A DNA stretch of 29,610 bases from positions 1 to 29,610 of IMG/VR virus record IMGVR_UViG_3300020165_000106; one strand, 5' to 3'. Below, piece by piece: positions 7,234-15,069 of this stretch (position 1 is its first letter; every line of letters begins with the position of its first letter). Source of the stretch: a virus. Position numbers and translations under genes: made by a program. Below the pieces are notes generated by a model that made no database searches, was not told where the DNA came from, and saw only the letters and a program-made list of their open reading frames with translations.

Positions 7234-7496
7234 AACTTGAAGACATTAACAAGTCAACTTGGTTTGTTGAAAGATATGTAAAACATGTCCCTAAGCATTT
7301 TGTAGCAACTCGTTCTACTGTCACTGATGAAAACTTAGCCTGGGTATACGAAAGAACTTATGGAAGATTTAGTATTGTTAGACCTAATCCAGTGCAAGAA
7401 GATGATTCAACGTTAGTTAGTACCTTTTGGTTAGAGAACGTGTATGCATTTGAAGATCCAAAAGAAGCAGTTCAATTTGAGTTGACCTGGGCGTAA
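7230..7496 (+). CDS. Small unknown protein
   Basis: 88 residues, rich in Trp, Tyr and Phe (TWFVERYVKHV, AWVYERTYGRF, STFWLENVYAF). It starts in an ATGA overlap with the preceding gene and ends in a TAATG junction with the next. It looks like a compact alpha/beta protein with no recognised family. Confidence 0.65.
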   Translation: MKLEDINKSTWFVERYVKHVPKHFVATRSTVTDENLAWVYERTYGRFSIVRPNPVQEDDSTLVSTFWLENVYAFEDPKEAVQFELTWA

Positions 7497-7654
7497 TGTT
7501 TAAATGTATCTGTCATGCTGTTAGAGAAGGTGAATTTGAAAAATATCATCTTATAGGAACTAAATGTGGCAAGTGTATCAATTGTCCTCTGCCAGAAAAA
7601 AAACATAACAAATTTTACAAGAAATACAACAAGATGATAAAACGGGTAAATTAG
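7496..7654 (+). CDS. 52-residue cysteine protein with CxC and CxxC pairs
   Basis: ATG at 7496 overlaps the TAA of the preceding gene (TAATG), and the frame ends at TAG 7652-7654. The product begins MFKCICHAVREGEF and continues GTKCGKCINC, then a basic tail. Cysteines are at 4, 6, 24, 27 and 30. The CxC...CxxC order and the CHAV and GTKCGKC contexts resemble bacterioferritin-associated ferredoxin, which binds a [2Fe-2S] cluster. However, only 17 residues separate the two pairs, against about 31 in the E. coli protein as I recall it. A shortened Fe-S protein or a zinc knuckle are both possible. The gene position and coupling support that it is real. Confidence 0.6.
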   Translation: MFKCICHAVREGEFEKYHLIGTKCGKCINCPLPEKKHNKFYKKYNKMIKRVN

Positions 7655-7687
7655 TCCTGTACTTTTATTTTCATACCCTCAAAACGT

Positions 7688-7695
7688 ATTAAATA
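7688..7695 (+). promoter_or_regulatory. Probable late promoter box
   Basis: ATTAAATA, followed by ATAC as at the 18823 box, predicts +1 near 7701. The next ATG (7734) has a good GGAG ribosome site. Confidence 0.4.
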
Positions 7696-7733
7696 ATACT
7701 GTTAATGTAAAAACATACAACCAGGAGAATAGA

Positions 7734-8468
7734 ATGAGTTTTTTAAGACACGTAGGAAAACATGGTGATCGTAAGGTCGCAATAATTTTCCGTGAAGTAC
7801 CAAATGAAGAACATATGTGTTTAGTCGTATATCCACAATTGTTAAATGCAAATATCCATGATCCATTGATGGAAACTATTGAAAGTGATATCGGTCAGAA
7901 TAGTGAAGAACTTGCTGATGCGTTAAACAGACAATATACTAAGTCAGGTGATCGTATCCTTCAAGTATTACATGCTGAAGGAATGCTAAAGAAGATTAGA
8001 AATTCAGAAGTCATTATGACTCCTGCCGCTAATACTGCTATTAGACTTGATGAACTAAACACGATGCTTAATGAAATGAAGCAAGGTGCAGAGGCTACTC
8101 GTAAGATGGCTGAAGCAGATTCGCAAATGGGATTCACAGGCAATGCGGCCAATATCAAAGCACAATCTGAACAAGAAAATGCATTGATTGGTGAAGGCAA
8201 ACGACCTATGCCGACGATGGGAACAATTGATCCTACTGCGGCAGGCATGAATCAAAGTGGCGGAGCATTATCTGATGCGGCACTTGCAGAAGGATTCAAG
8301 CAACAAGCAGAGTCATTTACTGCTCAAGCAGAAGGCATGTTAGCAGAAGCAAGAAGTTTGATGGCGCAGGCCGCTGAACTTTCTCCTGCAAAGCCTAAAG
8401 CAAAACGAGCAACTAAGGCAAAAGCAAAAGCACCAACAAAAGCAAGAAAGACTAGTAAGAGCAAATAA
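7734..8468 (+). CDS. Conserved T4-like marine phage protein with histone H1-like basic tail
   Basis: 244 residues, preceded by CCAGGAG at a good distance. The N-terminal part (MSFLRHVGKHGDRKVAIIF, residues 1-105) is a compact domain that I associate with a conserved but unnamed protein of marine T4-like phages. Residues 105-220 are Ala/Glu/Met-rich and probably coiled. The last 30 residues are almost entirely Lys, Ala, Pro, Arg and Thr (AKPKAKRATKAKAKAPTK), like a histone H1 or nucleoid-protein tail. Nucleic-acid binding is therefore likely for the tail. The role is unknown. Confidence 0.8.
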   Translation: MSFLRHVGKHGDRKVAIIFREVPNEEHMCLVVYPQLLNANIHDPLMETIESDIGQNSEELADALNRQYTKSGDRILQVLHAEGMLKKIRNSEVIMTPAANTAIRLDELNTMLNEMKQGAEATRKMAEADSQMGFTGNAANIKAQSEQENALIGEGKRPMPTMGTIDPTAAGMNQSGGALSDAALAEGFKQQAESFTAQAEGMLAEARSLMAQAAELSPAKPKAKRATKAKAKAPTKARKTSKSK

Positions 8469-8482
8469 CCAAGGAGGTTACT

Positions 8483-8785
8483 GTGGCAGACAAACCCCGC
8501 TCAATACAAGACTGGGAACGCCTCCTGGAAGATGTTGAAAAACATCGTATTCCGGTTGAGTTTTTACAAAAACTTGTTTTACGTTTAGAAGGACGAAAAC
8601 AAAAAACAATTAACATTGACAAATATATTAAGCAAGGGTTTGACAGTGAAACGGTTGAGATCATAGTAGGCAAGATACTATCAGAACATGAAGAATCTAT
8701 TGAAAGTATTGACTTCATTTTGAATGTACCTAAAATTGCTGATGCAGTACAACCCGAAACTGATAAATTGCTGTCTGGTTTGTAA
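8483..8785 (+). CDS. Small unknown helical protein
   Basis: 100 residues from GTG 8483, justified by a full AAGGAGGT Shine-Dalgarno sequence. The protein is charged and helical (MADKPRSIQDWERLLEDVEK; IVGKILSEHEESIESIDFIL). No family is recognised. It is co-transcribed with the preceding gene and followed by a terminator. Confidence 0.75.
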   Translation: MADKPRSIQDWERLLEDVEKHRIPVEFLQKLVLRLEGRKQKTINIDKYIKQGFDSETVEIIVGKILSEHEESIESIDFILNVPKIADAVQPETDKLLSGL

Positions 8786-8801
8786 CAGTTATATACATTA
8801 T

Positions 8802-8828
8802 AGAAGGGACTTTGTCCCTTCTTTTTTT
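8802..8828 (+). terminator. Rho-independent terminator
   Basis: AGAAGGGAC, loop TTT, GTCCCTTCT, then a run of T to 8828: a perfect 9-bp stem. Confidence 0.93.
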
Positions 8829-8845
8829 ACTGATAAGGAATAAAA

Positions 8846-9514
8846 TTGAAAGTAAAACTAATTAGTCACTCACAAGCACCAATGTATGAGGACTCCGCAT
8901 TAGACTTAGTTGCATACTGTGCAAGAGTAAGTAATCCAGATAATCAAAACAATAAAGAAACAAATGAAAAACTTGTAAAATATTTGATGAAACACAAACA
9001 CTGGTCTCCACTTGAAATGGTAAGTGTTTGTTTAGAAGTAGAAACAACTAGAGATATCGCAAGACAGATTCTCCGTCATAGATCATTCTCATTCCAAGAG
9101 TTTAGTCAACGATATGCAGATCCAACTAAAGACTTAGAGTTTGAAATTCGTCAAGCAAGACTACAAGATCCTAAGAACAGACAGAACAGCATTGAATTAG
9201 ATTCTGAGATGGATGGTCATGCTGTGTTGCAAGGTGAATGGAAAAATAAACAACAACGAGTTATAGATGCTTCACTAGATGCATACAATTGGGCTATCAG
9301 TAAAGGCATTGCTAAAGAACAAGCAAGAGCAGTATTGCCAGAAGGTAATACAATGAGTAGACTATATGTAAACGGTACACTACGTAGTTGGGTTCATTAC
9401 ATTGAACTGAGAGAAGCAAACGGTACGCAATTAGAACACATTGAAATTGCGAAAGAAGTAGCAAAGGTTATACATGAAATTTTCCCATTAACATTGCAAA
9501 ACGAAACTGTATAA
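8846..9514 (+). CDS. thyX: Flavin-dependent thymidylate synthase ThyX
   Basis: 222 residues. It converts dUMP to dTMP using methylenetetrahydrofolate and FAD. The ThyX signature RHRx7S is complete at 77-87 (RHR then S87), followed by QRY. The length is normal for ThyX. The start is a TTG at 8846 with AAGGA a few bases upstream; no in-frame ATG fits better. It lies just after a terminator and heads the metabolic run that continues to 13249. ThyX in a phage supports thymidine supply for genome replication and is common in marine phages. Confidence 0.96.
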   Translation: MKVKLISHSQAPMYEDSALDLVAYCARVSNPDNQNNKETNEKLVKYLMKHKHWSPLEMVSVCLEVETTRDIARQILRHRSFSFQEFSQRYADPTKDLEFEIRQARLQDPKNRQNSIELDSEMDGHAVLQGEWKNKQQRVIDASLDAYNWAISKGIAKEQARAVLPEGNTMSRLYVNGTLRSWVHYIELREANGTQLEHIEIAKEVAKVIHEIFPLTLQNETV

Positions 9515-9520
9515 TATAAA

Positions 9521-9781
9521 ATGGTAAAGATGAAAGAAGAACACGAAGCAGTTGAAGTGGATGTCTTTGAAATCACTATGGGAGATGTCGAAGACCCTGA
9601 TCTATTTGTAGGTGCTCCTATTTACGAGTGGCAACAAACAGATGCAGGAAAGTATGTAATGGAACACAGTGACCCAACTGCTAAGTGGGTGAGATCACCA
9701 TATAATATGGGACATAAATATACAATTAAAGGATATTTCACAGACAAGCAAGTGACATATTTTAAACTAAAATACCAATAG
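9521..9781 (+). CDS. Small unknown protein
   Basis: 86 residues, acidic at the N-terminus (MKEEHEAVEVDVFEITMGDVED) and aromatic-rich afterwards. A possible alternative start is Met4. No motif is recognised. It sits six bases after thyX and six before the epimerase gene, in the same operon. Confidence 0.7.
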   Translation: MVKMKEEHEAVEVDVFEITMGDVEDPDLFVGAPIYEWQQTDAGKYVMEHSDPTAKWVRSPYNMGHKYTIKGYFTDKQVTYFKLKYQ

Positions 9782-9787
9782 GTTAAC

Positions 9788-10936
9788 ATGGCGACTAGAA
9801 AAAAGAAAAAAATACAAAACATTTGTGTCACTGGTGGATTAGGATTCATTGGTTCTCATGTCGTAGTTAAATTGATTAATGAAGGACACAAAGTTGTTAT
9901 CCTAGACACTAAGACTGATTACGGTATTATTAATAAAGCAGAACTTGATGCTGTGATGCAAGAAAGATTCTTTGGCATTGCAAATAGAATAACTGATTCA
10001 GTTAGTCTAAACATTTATACCATTGATGTTGCAAATCCTGAACTAAAAACTTTGTTTGAAAAAGAAAAGTTTGATAGTGTTATTCATCTAGCAAGTTTCC
10101 CAAGACAGAAAGTTGTCAATGCTGATCCAACACAAGGTTCTAAAGTAATGAGTGAAGGCTTGTTAAACTTATTAGAACTAAGCAGACAAACTAATGTTAA
10201 ACGTTTTTCTTATATTAGTTCATCAATGGTATACGGAGACTTTACAGATAACGTAGTCGAAGATGCAGTATGTGAGCCTAAAGGTCAGTATGCTATAATG
10301 AAGTATGCTGGAGAGTTGTTAGTCAAAGATTACACTAGACAATACGGACTAGATCATACTATCATTCGTCCTAGTGCTGTCTATGGGCCCTTAGATGTCT
10401 GTGACAGAGTTATCTCTAAGTTCTTTATCAATGCATTAACAGGAGAAAAGATAACAGTTAATGGCAAAATGGAAAAACTAGATTTCACATTTGTTAATGA
10501 TGTTGCTACAGGTATTGTTCAAGCAACTACAAGTCCTAATGCAAAAAACGAAACATACAATCTTACTAAATCAAAGGGCGTAACACTATATGATGCCGCA
10601 CAAGCAGTTAAAGATATTGTAGGTAAAGGTAATATCGAAGTTAAGCAAAAAGACAAAGATTTTCCTAGTCGAGGAACTTTAAGCATAGAAAAAGCAAAAG
10701 AAGACTTTGATTACAATCCAATAACTGATCTAAAAGATGGCTTGAACATTTACTACACTTGGTTAAATCATTCTAGTTACTGGCAAGAACAATTAAATCC
10801 TAAGAAAGATGAGATTAAAGTTACTCCTATTACTCAGTTAAAAAATGTTACAGAAGTAAAACCTAAGAAAAAAACAAAAGCAAAACCTAAAGCAAAACCT
10901 AAAACAAAAGCAAAGCCAAAACCGAAGGCAAAATGA
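9788..10936 (+). CDS. NAD-dependent epimerase/dehydratase (extended SDR) with Lys/Pro-rich tail
   Basis: 382 residues. The Rossmann motif is TGGLGFIG (15-22, GxxGxxG), with Asp40 at the end of strand 2 suited to NAD. The catalytic pair is Tyr168 and Lys172 (YAIMK), with serines at 144-146. RPSAVYGP (194-201) is typical of nucleotide-sugar epimerases and dehydratases. Residues 358-382 are a tail of repeated K, P, A and T (KPKAKPKTKAK) absent from ordinary family members and similar to the tail of the 7734 protein. The gene overlaps the radical SAM gene by ATGA. With the two following genes it suggests modification of a sugar or surface glycan. The substrate cannot be told from sequence. Confidence 0.93.
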   Translation: MATRKKKKIQNICVTGGLGFIGSHVVVKLINEGHKVVILDTKTDYGIINKAELDAVMQERFFGIANRITDSVSLNIYTIDVANPELKTLFEKEKFDSVIHLASFPRQKVVNADPTQGSKVMSEGLLNLLELSRQTNVKRFSYISSSMVYGDFTDNVVEDAVCEPKGQYAIMKYAGELLVKDYTRQYGLDHTIIRPSAVYGPLDVCDRVISKFFINALTGEKITVNGKMEKLDFTFVNDVATGIVQATTSPNAKNETYNLTKSKGVTLYDAAQAVKDIVGKGNIEVKQKDKDFPSRGTLSIEKAKEDFDYNPITDLKDGLNIYYTWLNHSSYWQEQLNPKKDEIKVTPITQLKNVTEVKPKKKTKAKPKAKPKTKAKPKPKAK

Positions 10937-12147
10937 CCGAGTCGTTTTGTGTCTTACCTTGGGTAAACATCACAGTTGACCCTGACGGCGCAATCAAGCC
11001 TTGCTGTATCTCACATGACTATATCAAAAAAGAAGATGGCACTAAGTTTAACTTAGGCTATGATTCTATCGATGACATTTACAATAGTAAAGAGTATGTC
11101 GAAATAAGACAAAAGATGTTAGATAACGAATACATTTCTGGTTGTGATGTATGTTATCATAATGAAAAAACTGGTCGTCAAAGTCGTAGACTTATCAACA
11201 ACGAACAATACAAAGATGTTGTTCCTACTACAACTGAAAGTAATCTTAAAATAAAGTTCTTTGATTTACGTTTTGGTAATCTATGTAATCTTAAATGTAG
11301 AATGTGTAGTCCTGCTAATAGCAATCAAATTGCAAAAGAAATCACTGAAATAAACAATGAAGAGTATTCTAAATTCTATCCTTTGTTTGACTTAGATTCA
11401 GAAGAATGGTGGGAGACAGATACGTTTGATGAAAACATAAAAAGTCAAGTAGACAATATAGATACGATTTACATGACTGGTGGCGAACCTACTGTTATTG
11501 AAAAAAACTTTGATATCATGCGTGAACTAATAGAGTTAGACAAAAGCAAAGACATTACATTGATTATCAATACGAATCTTACAAACACAAATAAAAGATT
11601 CTATCAGTATCTGCCTAACTTTAAGTCAGTCATACTACAATTAAGTATCGACGGCTATGAAGGTGTACAAGAGTATCTAAGATACCCTAGTCGATTTAGT
11701 CAGATTGATGAAAGTATACACAAACTAATCGAAATGGAGAACGTTAAACTATGGGCGACTCCTGTTATTCAAATAGGAAATTTAAACAAGATAGTTGATT
11801 TGTTTAAATACTTTGAAGACATTAACATGAAAGCAAACAAAGCATTAATAGATATTAGACCTATCATATTACAAGATCCACAGCATTTAAATATTGATTA
11901 TTTGCCAAAAGATTTCAAATTAAAAGCATATGCAAAAATACATATGTGGATGCTAGAATGTAAATTTCAATCGCAGATATTTAAAGATACGATAAATGCT
12001 TTACGGAAAAGATGTCAACAAGAAACGAAAGATATAAACATGTTGAAAGAGTACATAAAGTTTAACGATTTATTAGATGATCACAGAGGACAGAGACTAG
12101 CAGATTGTAACTACGATTTGCATACACTATTAAACGAATATGATTAA
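10933..12147 (+). CDS. Radical SAM protein with N-terminal SPASM/twitch-like cysteines
   Basis: 404 residues. The radical SAM motif is CNLKCRMC (C118, C122, C125), which binds the 4Fe-4S cluster that cleaves S-adenosylmethionine. Upstream there are extra cysteines: C6, C24, C25 (IKPCC) and C71, C74 (GCDVC). These resemble an auxiliary-cluster twitch or SPASM domain placed at the N-terminus. MTGGEPT (a GGE motif) follows. Proteins of this layout recur in marine phage and bacterial polysaccharide loci. It overlaps the epimerase gene (ATGA) and the aminotransferase gene (8 bases). The reaction is unknown. Confidence 0.92.
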   Translation: MTESFCVLPWVNITVDPDGAIKPCCISHDYIKKEDGTKFNLGYDSIDDIYNSKEYVEIRQKMLDNEYISGCDVCYHNEKTGRQSRRLINNEQYKDVVPTTTESNLKIKFFDLRFGNLCNLKCRMCSPANSNQIAKEITEINNEEYSKFYPLFDLDSEEWWETDTFDENIKSQVDNIDTIYMTGGEPTVIEKNFDIMRELIELDKSKDITLIINTNLTNTNKRFYQYLPNFKSVILQLSIDGYEGVQEYLRYPSRFSQIDESIHKLIEMENVKLWATPVIQIGNLNKIVDLFKYFEDINMKANKALIDIRPIILQDPQHLNIDYLPKDFKLKAYAKIHMWMLECKFQSQIFKDTINALRKRCQQETKDINMLKEYIKFNDLLDDHRGQRLADCNYDLHTLLNEYD

Positions 12148-13249
12148 GTATTTTGGATTAGATAGACAATATACACAACTGAAAGATGAGTTGCTAGATG
12201 CAACCGATTCAGTGTTGTCCAGTGGTAGTCTTAATGATGGTATATATGCACAAAAATTTGCAGACTGGTTATCGATAAAAACTAAAGCACATTATGTCAT
12301 ACTATGTCATAGTGGAACACAAGCATTAGAGATCATTGCTCGTTATGAAAGAGACACATCTCCAGACCAAGACCCTTATGCAGAATGGGAATATGATAAA
12401 GAAACATACAGAACAATCAGAGTTCCTAATCTGACATATCCTGCAACAATGAATGCATTTCTAAGTGCTGGGTTGAAAGTAGAACTAGCAGATACAGACA
12501 GAAATGGTATTATCGTTCCACAAGAAGAAGATGAATTACAAAAGATTGAATGTCATGTCGGTCTCTTCGGAGCACCTACTACTCAAGTAGAAAGTGATAA
12601 TGGTATAGCAGTCTTAAACAATAATGTTGCAATCATAGACGGAGCACAACATTGGTTGATAGCAGACGGCAACATAGGCACTGCAATGGCAATTAGTTTC
12701 GATCCTACTAAAAATTTAAATGCTTCGGGTAATGGTGGAGCCATCGTTACAAACAATCAAGCCTTATATGAATTTGCTAGTCAATGGCGAGACAACGGTA
12801 AGCCTCATCATTTCTATTCTGGTACTAACTCTAAAATGAGTGAATTAGATTGTGCCCATTTAATGGTTAGAACAAACTACATTGATGAATGGCAAGAACG
12901 TAGAAAGCAAATTAGACAATACTACATAGATCGATTTAAACATATTCAGCCATTAAGATGTTTAAGTGAAGGCTTTGAAACTCATGCTGATTCAAAATTT
13001 GTAATCTACTCTTCTACAGAACGTGATGGAATACGTGACTGGTTATTAAGCAAAAATATAGAAACTAGAATACATTATGAGACTTCTCTGTCTGAATTGC
13101 CAATTACAGATAACATGACCAAGCCTGATTTCATGTCTACAAGTACACTTCTTACACGATCATTGTTAAGTCTTCCTATGTATCCTGAACTGACTGATGC
13201 AGAAGTTGAAAGAGTTGCAGACGAAATTTGCATTTATTACCAACCATAA
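12140..13249 (+). CDS. DegT/DnrJ/EryC1/StrS-family PLP aminotransferase
   Basis: 369 residues. HSGTQALE (57-64) is the cofactor phosphate-binding region. DGAQ (168-171) contributes the Asp that contacts the PLP ring nitrogen. FDPTKNLNASGNGGAIVT has the Schiff-base lysine at 191. The family transfers an amino group to keto sugars of nucleotide-sugar pathways. With the epimerase and radical SAM enzyme upstream this forms a compact amino-sugar type cassette. It ends the operon, and a late promoter follows immediately. Confidence 0.94.
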   Translation: MIKYFGLDRQYTQLKDELLDATDSVLSSGSLNDGIYAQKFADWLSIKTKAHYVILCHSGTQALEIIARYERDTSPDQDPYAEWEYDKETYRTIRVPNLTYPATMNAFLSAGLKVELADTDRNGIIVPQEEDELQKIECHVGLFGAPTTQVESDNGIAVLNNNVAIIDGAQHWLIADGNIGTAMAISFDPTKNLNASGNGGAIVTNNQALYEFASQWRDNGKPHHFYSGTNSKMSELDCAHLMVRTNYIDEWQERRKQIRQYYIDRFKHIQPLRCLSEGFETHADSKFVIYSSTERDGIRDWLLSKNIETRIHYETSLSELPITDNMTKPDFMSTSTLLTRSLLSLPMYPELTDAEVERVADEICIYYQP

Positions 13250-13250
13250 T

Positions 13251-13258
13251 GCTAAATA
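13251..13258 (+). promoter_or_regulatory. T4-type late promoter box
   Basis: GCTAAATA followed by CTAGTAT, the same 14-base stretch as at 17244. It predicts +1 at 13264, giving a short leader with an AGGAG ribosome site before the holin gene. Confidence 0.6.
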
Positions 13259-13283
13259 CTAGTATATTATAGGAGATATGCGA

Positions 13284-13706
13284 ATGGCATTAGGAATTAT
13301 TGATTCAGTAATAGGAGTAGCGGCTCCATTACTAGACAAATTTATTGTCGATAAAGACAAAAAGGCCGAGTTTGAACATGAACTCAAAATGGTCTTACAC
13401 AACGCAAACTTACAACAAAATCAAATCAACTTAGAACAAGCAAAGCATCCAAGTATTTTTGTAGCAGGGGCAAGACCAGCAATCATGTGGATATGTGCAT
13501 TTGGATTAGCATGGTCTTATGTTCTAGCACCAATTGCTAATTGGGGTGTTGCGATCAGTGGAGCAGAAGTTATACTTCCAGTGATTCAAACAGAGGGCTT
13601 GATGACTCTTACATTGTCTATGCTAGGTCTAGGTGGTATGCGTAGTTTTGAAAAGATGAATGGATTGGCAAGAGAGAATATGAAAGCCACTCCACCAAAA
13701 CAATAA
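13284..13706 (+). CDS. Holin of the 3-TM / gene-transfer-agent type
   Basis: About 140 residues from ATG 13284. I prefer this to ATG 13278 because AGGAG then lies eight bases upstream rather than two. The N-terminal part has a helix and a charged stretch (VDKDKKAEFEHELK). Then come ARPAIMWICAFGLAWSYVLAP, a hydrophobic central segment, and MTLTLSMLGLGGMRSFEK. This pattern matches the GTA_holin_3TM family, small membrane proteins thought to open the inner membrane for lysis or release. A late promoter directly upstream fits lysis timing. No endolysin is seen in this window. Confidence 0.85.
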   Translation: MALGIIDSVIGVAAPLLDKFIVDKDKKAEFEHELKMVLHNANLQQNQINLEQAKHPSIFVAGARPAIMWICAFGLAWSYVLAPIANWGVAISGAEVILPVIQTEGLMTLTLSMLGLGGMRSFEKMNGLARENMKATPPKQ

Positions 13707-13718
13707 GATTGTTACTCG

Positions 13719-13749
13719 CCCAATCGCATAAATACTATATAAGATTGGG
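13719..13749 (+). promoter_or_regulatory. Late promoter box inside an inverted repeat
   Basis: CATAAATA (13727-13734) predicts +1 near 13740 for the gene at 13758. CCCAATC (13719-13725) and GATTGGG (13743-13749) flank it. A further GATTG at 13707-13711 could pair alternatively with CAATC. Confidence 0.5.
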
Positions 13750-13757
13750 ATAAACAT

Positions 13758-14324
13758 ATGGCTGTAAACTACGAAATTATTAATATTGGGGCATTACCAA
13801 ACGATGGTTCTGGTGATCCGTTAAGAGTCGCCTTTGGCAAAATAAACAATAACTTTGCGACTCTATCATCGACTGCTATTATATCATCAAACAGTTACAC
13901 AACTGGTAATACGGCAGGACAAGTCATTTGGGAATACCCAGCAAACGCATTTACATTAGGTTCATTCTTTATTAAATCTAATGATCCTGGCACTATTGAT
14001 CAACAAGATGTCAGATTAGATGCACAACTAAGTGCTAACTCAGCCAATATTAAATTCTCAGCATATTCATCTACACAATGGGGAAATGTTTTAATACCAG
14101 GAAGCGGTTATGACATGGATGTCACTTCTGGTAATGTTAGAATTACTGTTGACCCTGATGTTGCAAACGTAAGTGGATCACAATCATTGTTTCATTTTAT
14201 TAATTCTTCAGTTATGTTCCAAGGCGAAGCACCAGCAGGCTTACCACTAGCACTAGATGGTTATGTAGACTCTGAACTAGCAACTGAAATCAACGACATA
14301 ATAACAACTGAAGAAACACCATAA
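13758..14324 (+). CDS. Structural protein with fibre/whisker-type N-terminal motif
   Basis: 188 residues. The N-terminus INIGALPNDGSGDPLRVAF, followed by GKINNNFATL, is the repeated GDxLRxAFxKxNxNF motif of T4-like tail-fibre, baseplate and neck-whisker proteins, which probably mediates attachment. The rest is Ser/Thr/Asn-rich and beta-like, with no Cys. It ends in a TAATG junction with the next gene. A virion role is likely; the exact location is not shown. Confidence 0.8.
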   Translation: MAVNYEIINIGALPNDGSGDPLRVAFGKINNNFATLSSTAIISSNSYTTGNTAGQVIWEYPANAFTLGSFFIKSNDPGTIDQQDVRLDAQLSANSANIKFSAYSSTQWGNVLIPGSGYDMDVTSGNVRITVDPDVANVSGSQSLFHFINSSVMFQGEAPAGLPLALDGYVDSELATEINDIITTEETP

Positions 14325-14710
14325 TGAGAGCAAAAGAATTTATAACTGAAGATAACGCACCTGGTAAACTAACCAAACGTCAACGTTACGGTTCAAGAGG
14401 AATGCATAAGTTCCAAGATGTAGATGGTAGAGATAGAATCTACGAATTGAATCGTGTAATGATGGCTCTTGCTCAAGCAAACGGTAATAGTGGTGCAGAT
14501 GATGGCATTGATTTAGATTCAGAAAGTTGGATTGGTACAAGTAACATGGCTGTGCCATATACTGAAGTAGAATCTAATATGTTAAAGTCTGCATACAAAG
14601 CAGTAGGCAGTGAATGGGAAGATTTAAACGGCGGTGATATGAAGTCCGTTGAGTTACCTTCAATCAATAAAGAAAGTCCGATAGAAGGCTTTAAAGGATA
14701 TCCAAGATAA
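14324..14710 (+). CDS. Predicted packaged internal protein with capsid-targeting-like N-terminus
   Basis: 128 residues beginning MRAKEFITEDNAPGKLTKRQ. The first nine residues follow the same MRxxEFIxE pattern as the 1-900 gene, ending in the I-x-E cleavage signal used by the T4-type prohead protease. The body contains YGSRGMHKFQDVDG and YELNRVMMALAQANG, which I recognise as recurring in unnamed marine T4-like phage proteins. It starts in a TAATG overlap with the structural gene and ends in one with the membrane protein, so it is co-translated within a late structural operon. Head localisation is inferred. Confidence 0.8.
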   Translation: MRAKEFITEDNAPGKLTKRQRYGSRGMHKFQDVDGRDRIYELNRVMMALAQANGNSGADDGIDLDSESWIGTSNMAVPYTEVESNMLKSAYKAVGSEWEDLNGGDMKSVELPSINKESPIEGFKGYPR

Positions 14711-15069
14711 TGTTAAAAGAAATGGCAAAAGACTTTTTCATTAAGTGGCAACAAGCATGTTATGTCTGTTTCCCCATGATGGTACAAGGTGATTTATTTG
14801 CTCTTACATTTTCTCATTGGATCAAAGCAAACCAAACAGGAATTATAGCAGGGACTGGAGCAGTCTTATTAGGGTATACTTTCTTAAAAAATTACAAAGA
14901 TAGAAAATGGTTTCATGGTGTAACTATTGCATTTGCTGTTTTCTTTGCTGATTTAATAGTGCATCCATCGCACTTTGCAGGTGCATTTGGTGAAGCGGCT
15001 TTAACTGCGGTTGCATCAGGATTACTTGCAACTTATTTTGTTTACAAACCACTAATGAGTAAAAGATAA
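14710..15069 (+). CDS. Membrane protein with three predicted transmembrane segments
   Basis: 119 residues. The hydrophobic segments are approximately TGIIAGTGAVLLGYTFL, GVTIAFAVFFADLIV and AALTAVASGLLATYFVY, after an N-terminal part with two Cys (ACYVCFPMM). It starts and ends in TAATG junctions. The size and topology would suit a holin or antiholin, but a better holin candidate lies at 13284; it could also be an accessory inner-membrane protein. Confidence 0.75.
   Translation: MLKEMAKDFFIKWQQACYVCFPMMVQGDLFALTFSHWIKANQTGIIAGTGAVLLGYTFLKNYKDRKWFHGVTIAFAVFFADLIVHPSHFAGAFGEAALTAVASGLLATYFVYKPLMSKR

Noticed and set aside
7415-7445. Minus-strand CCAAAAGG as a fourth composite promoter
   Set aside because: It lies inside a coding region with no TTGACA or TATAAT at the right distances.
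13278-13283. ATG at 13278 as the holin start
   Set aside because: AGGAG would be only two bases away; ATG 13284 has normal spacing.
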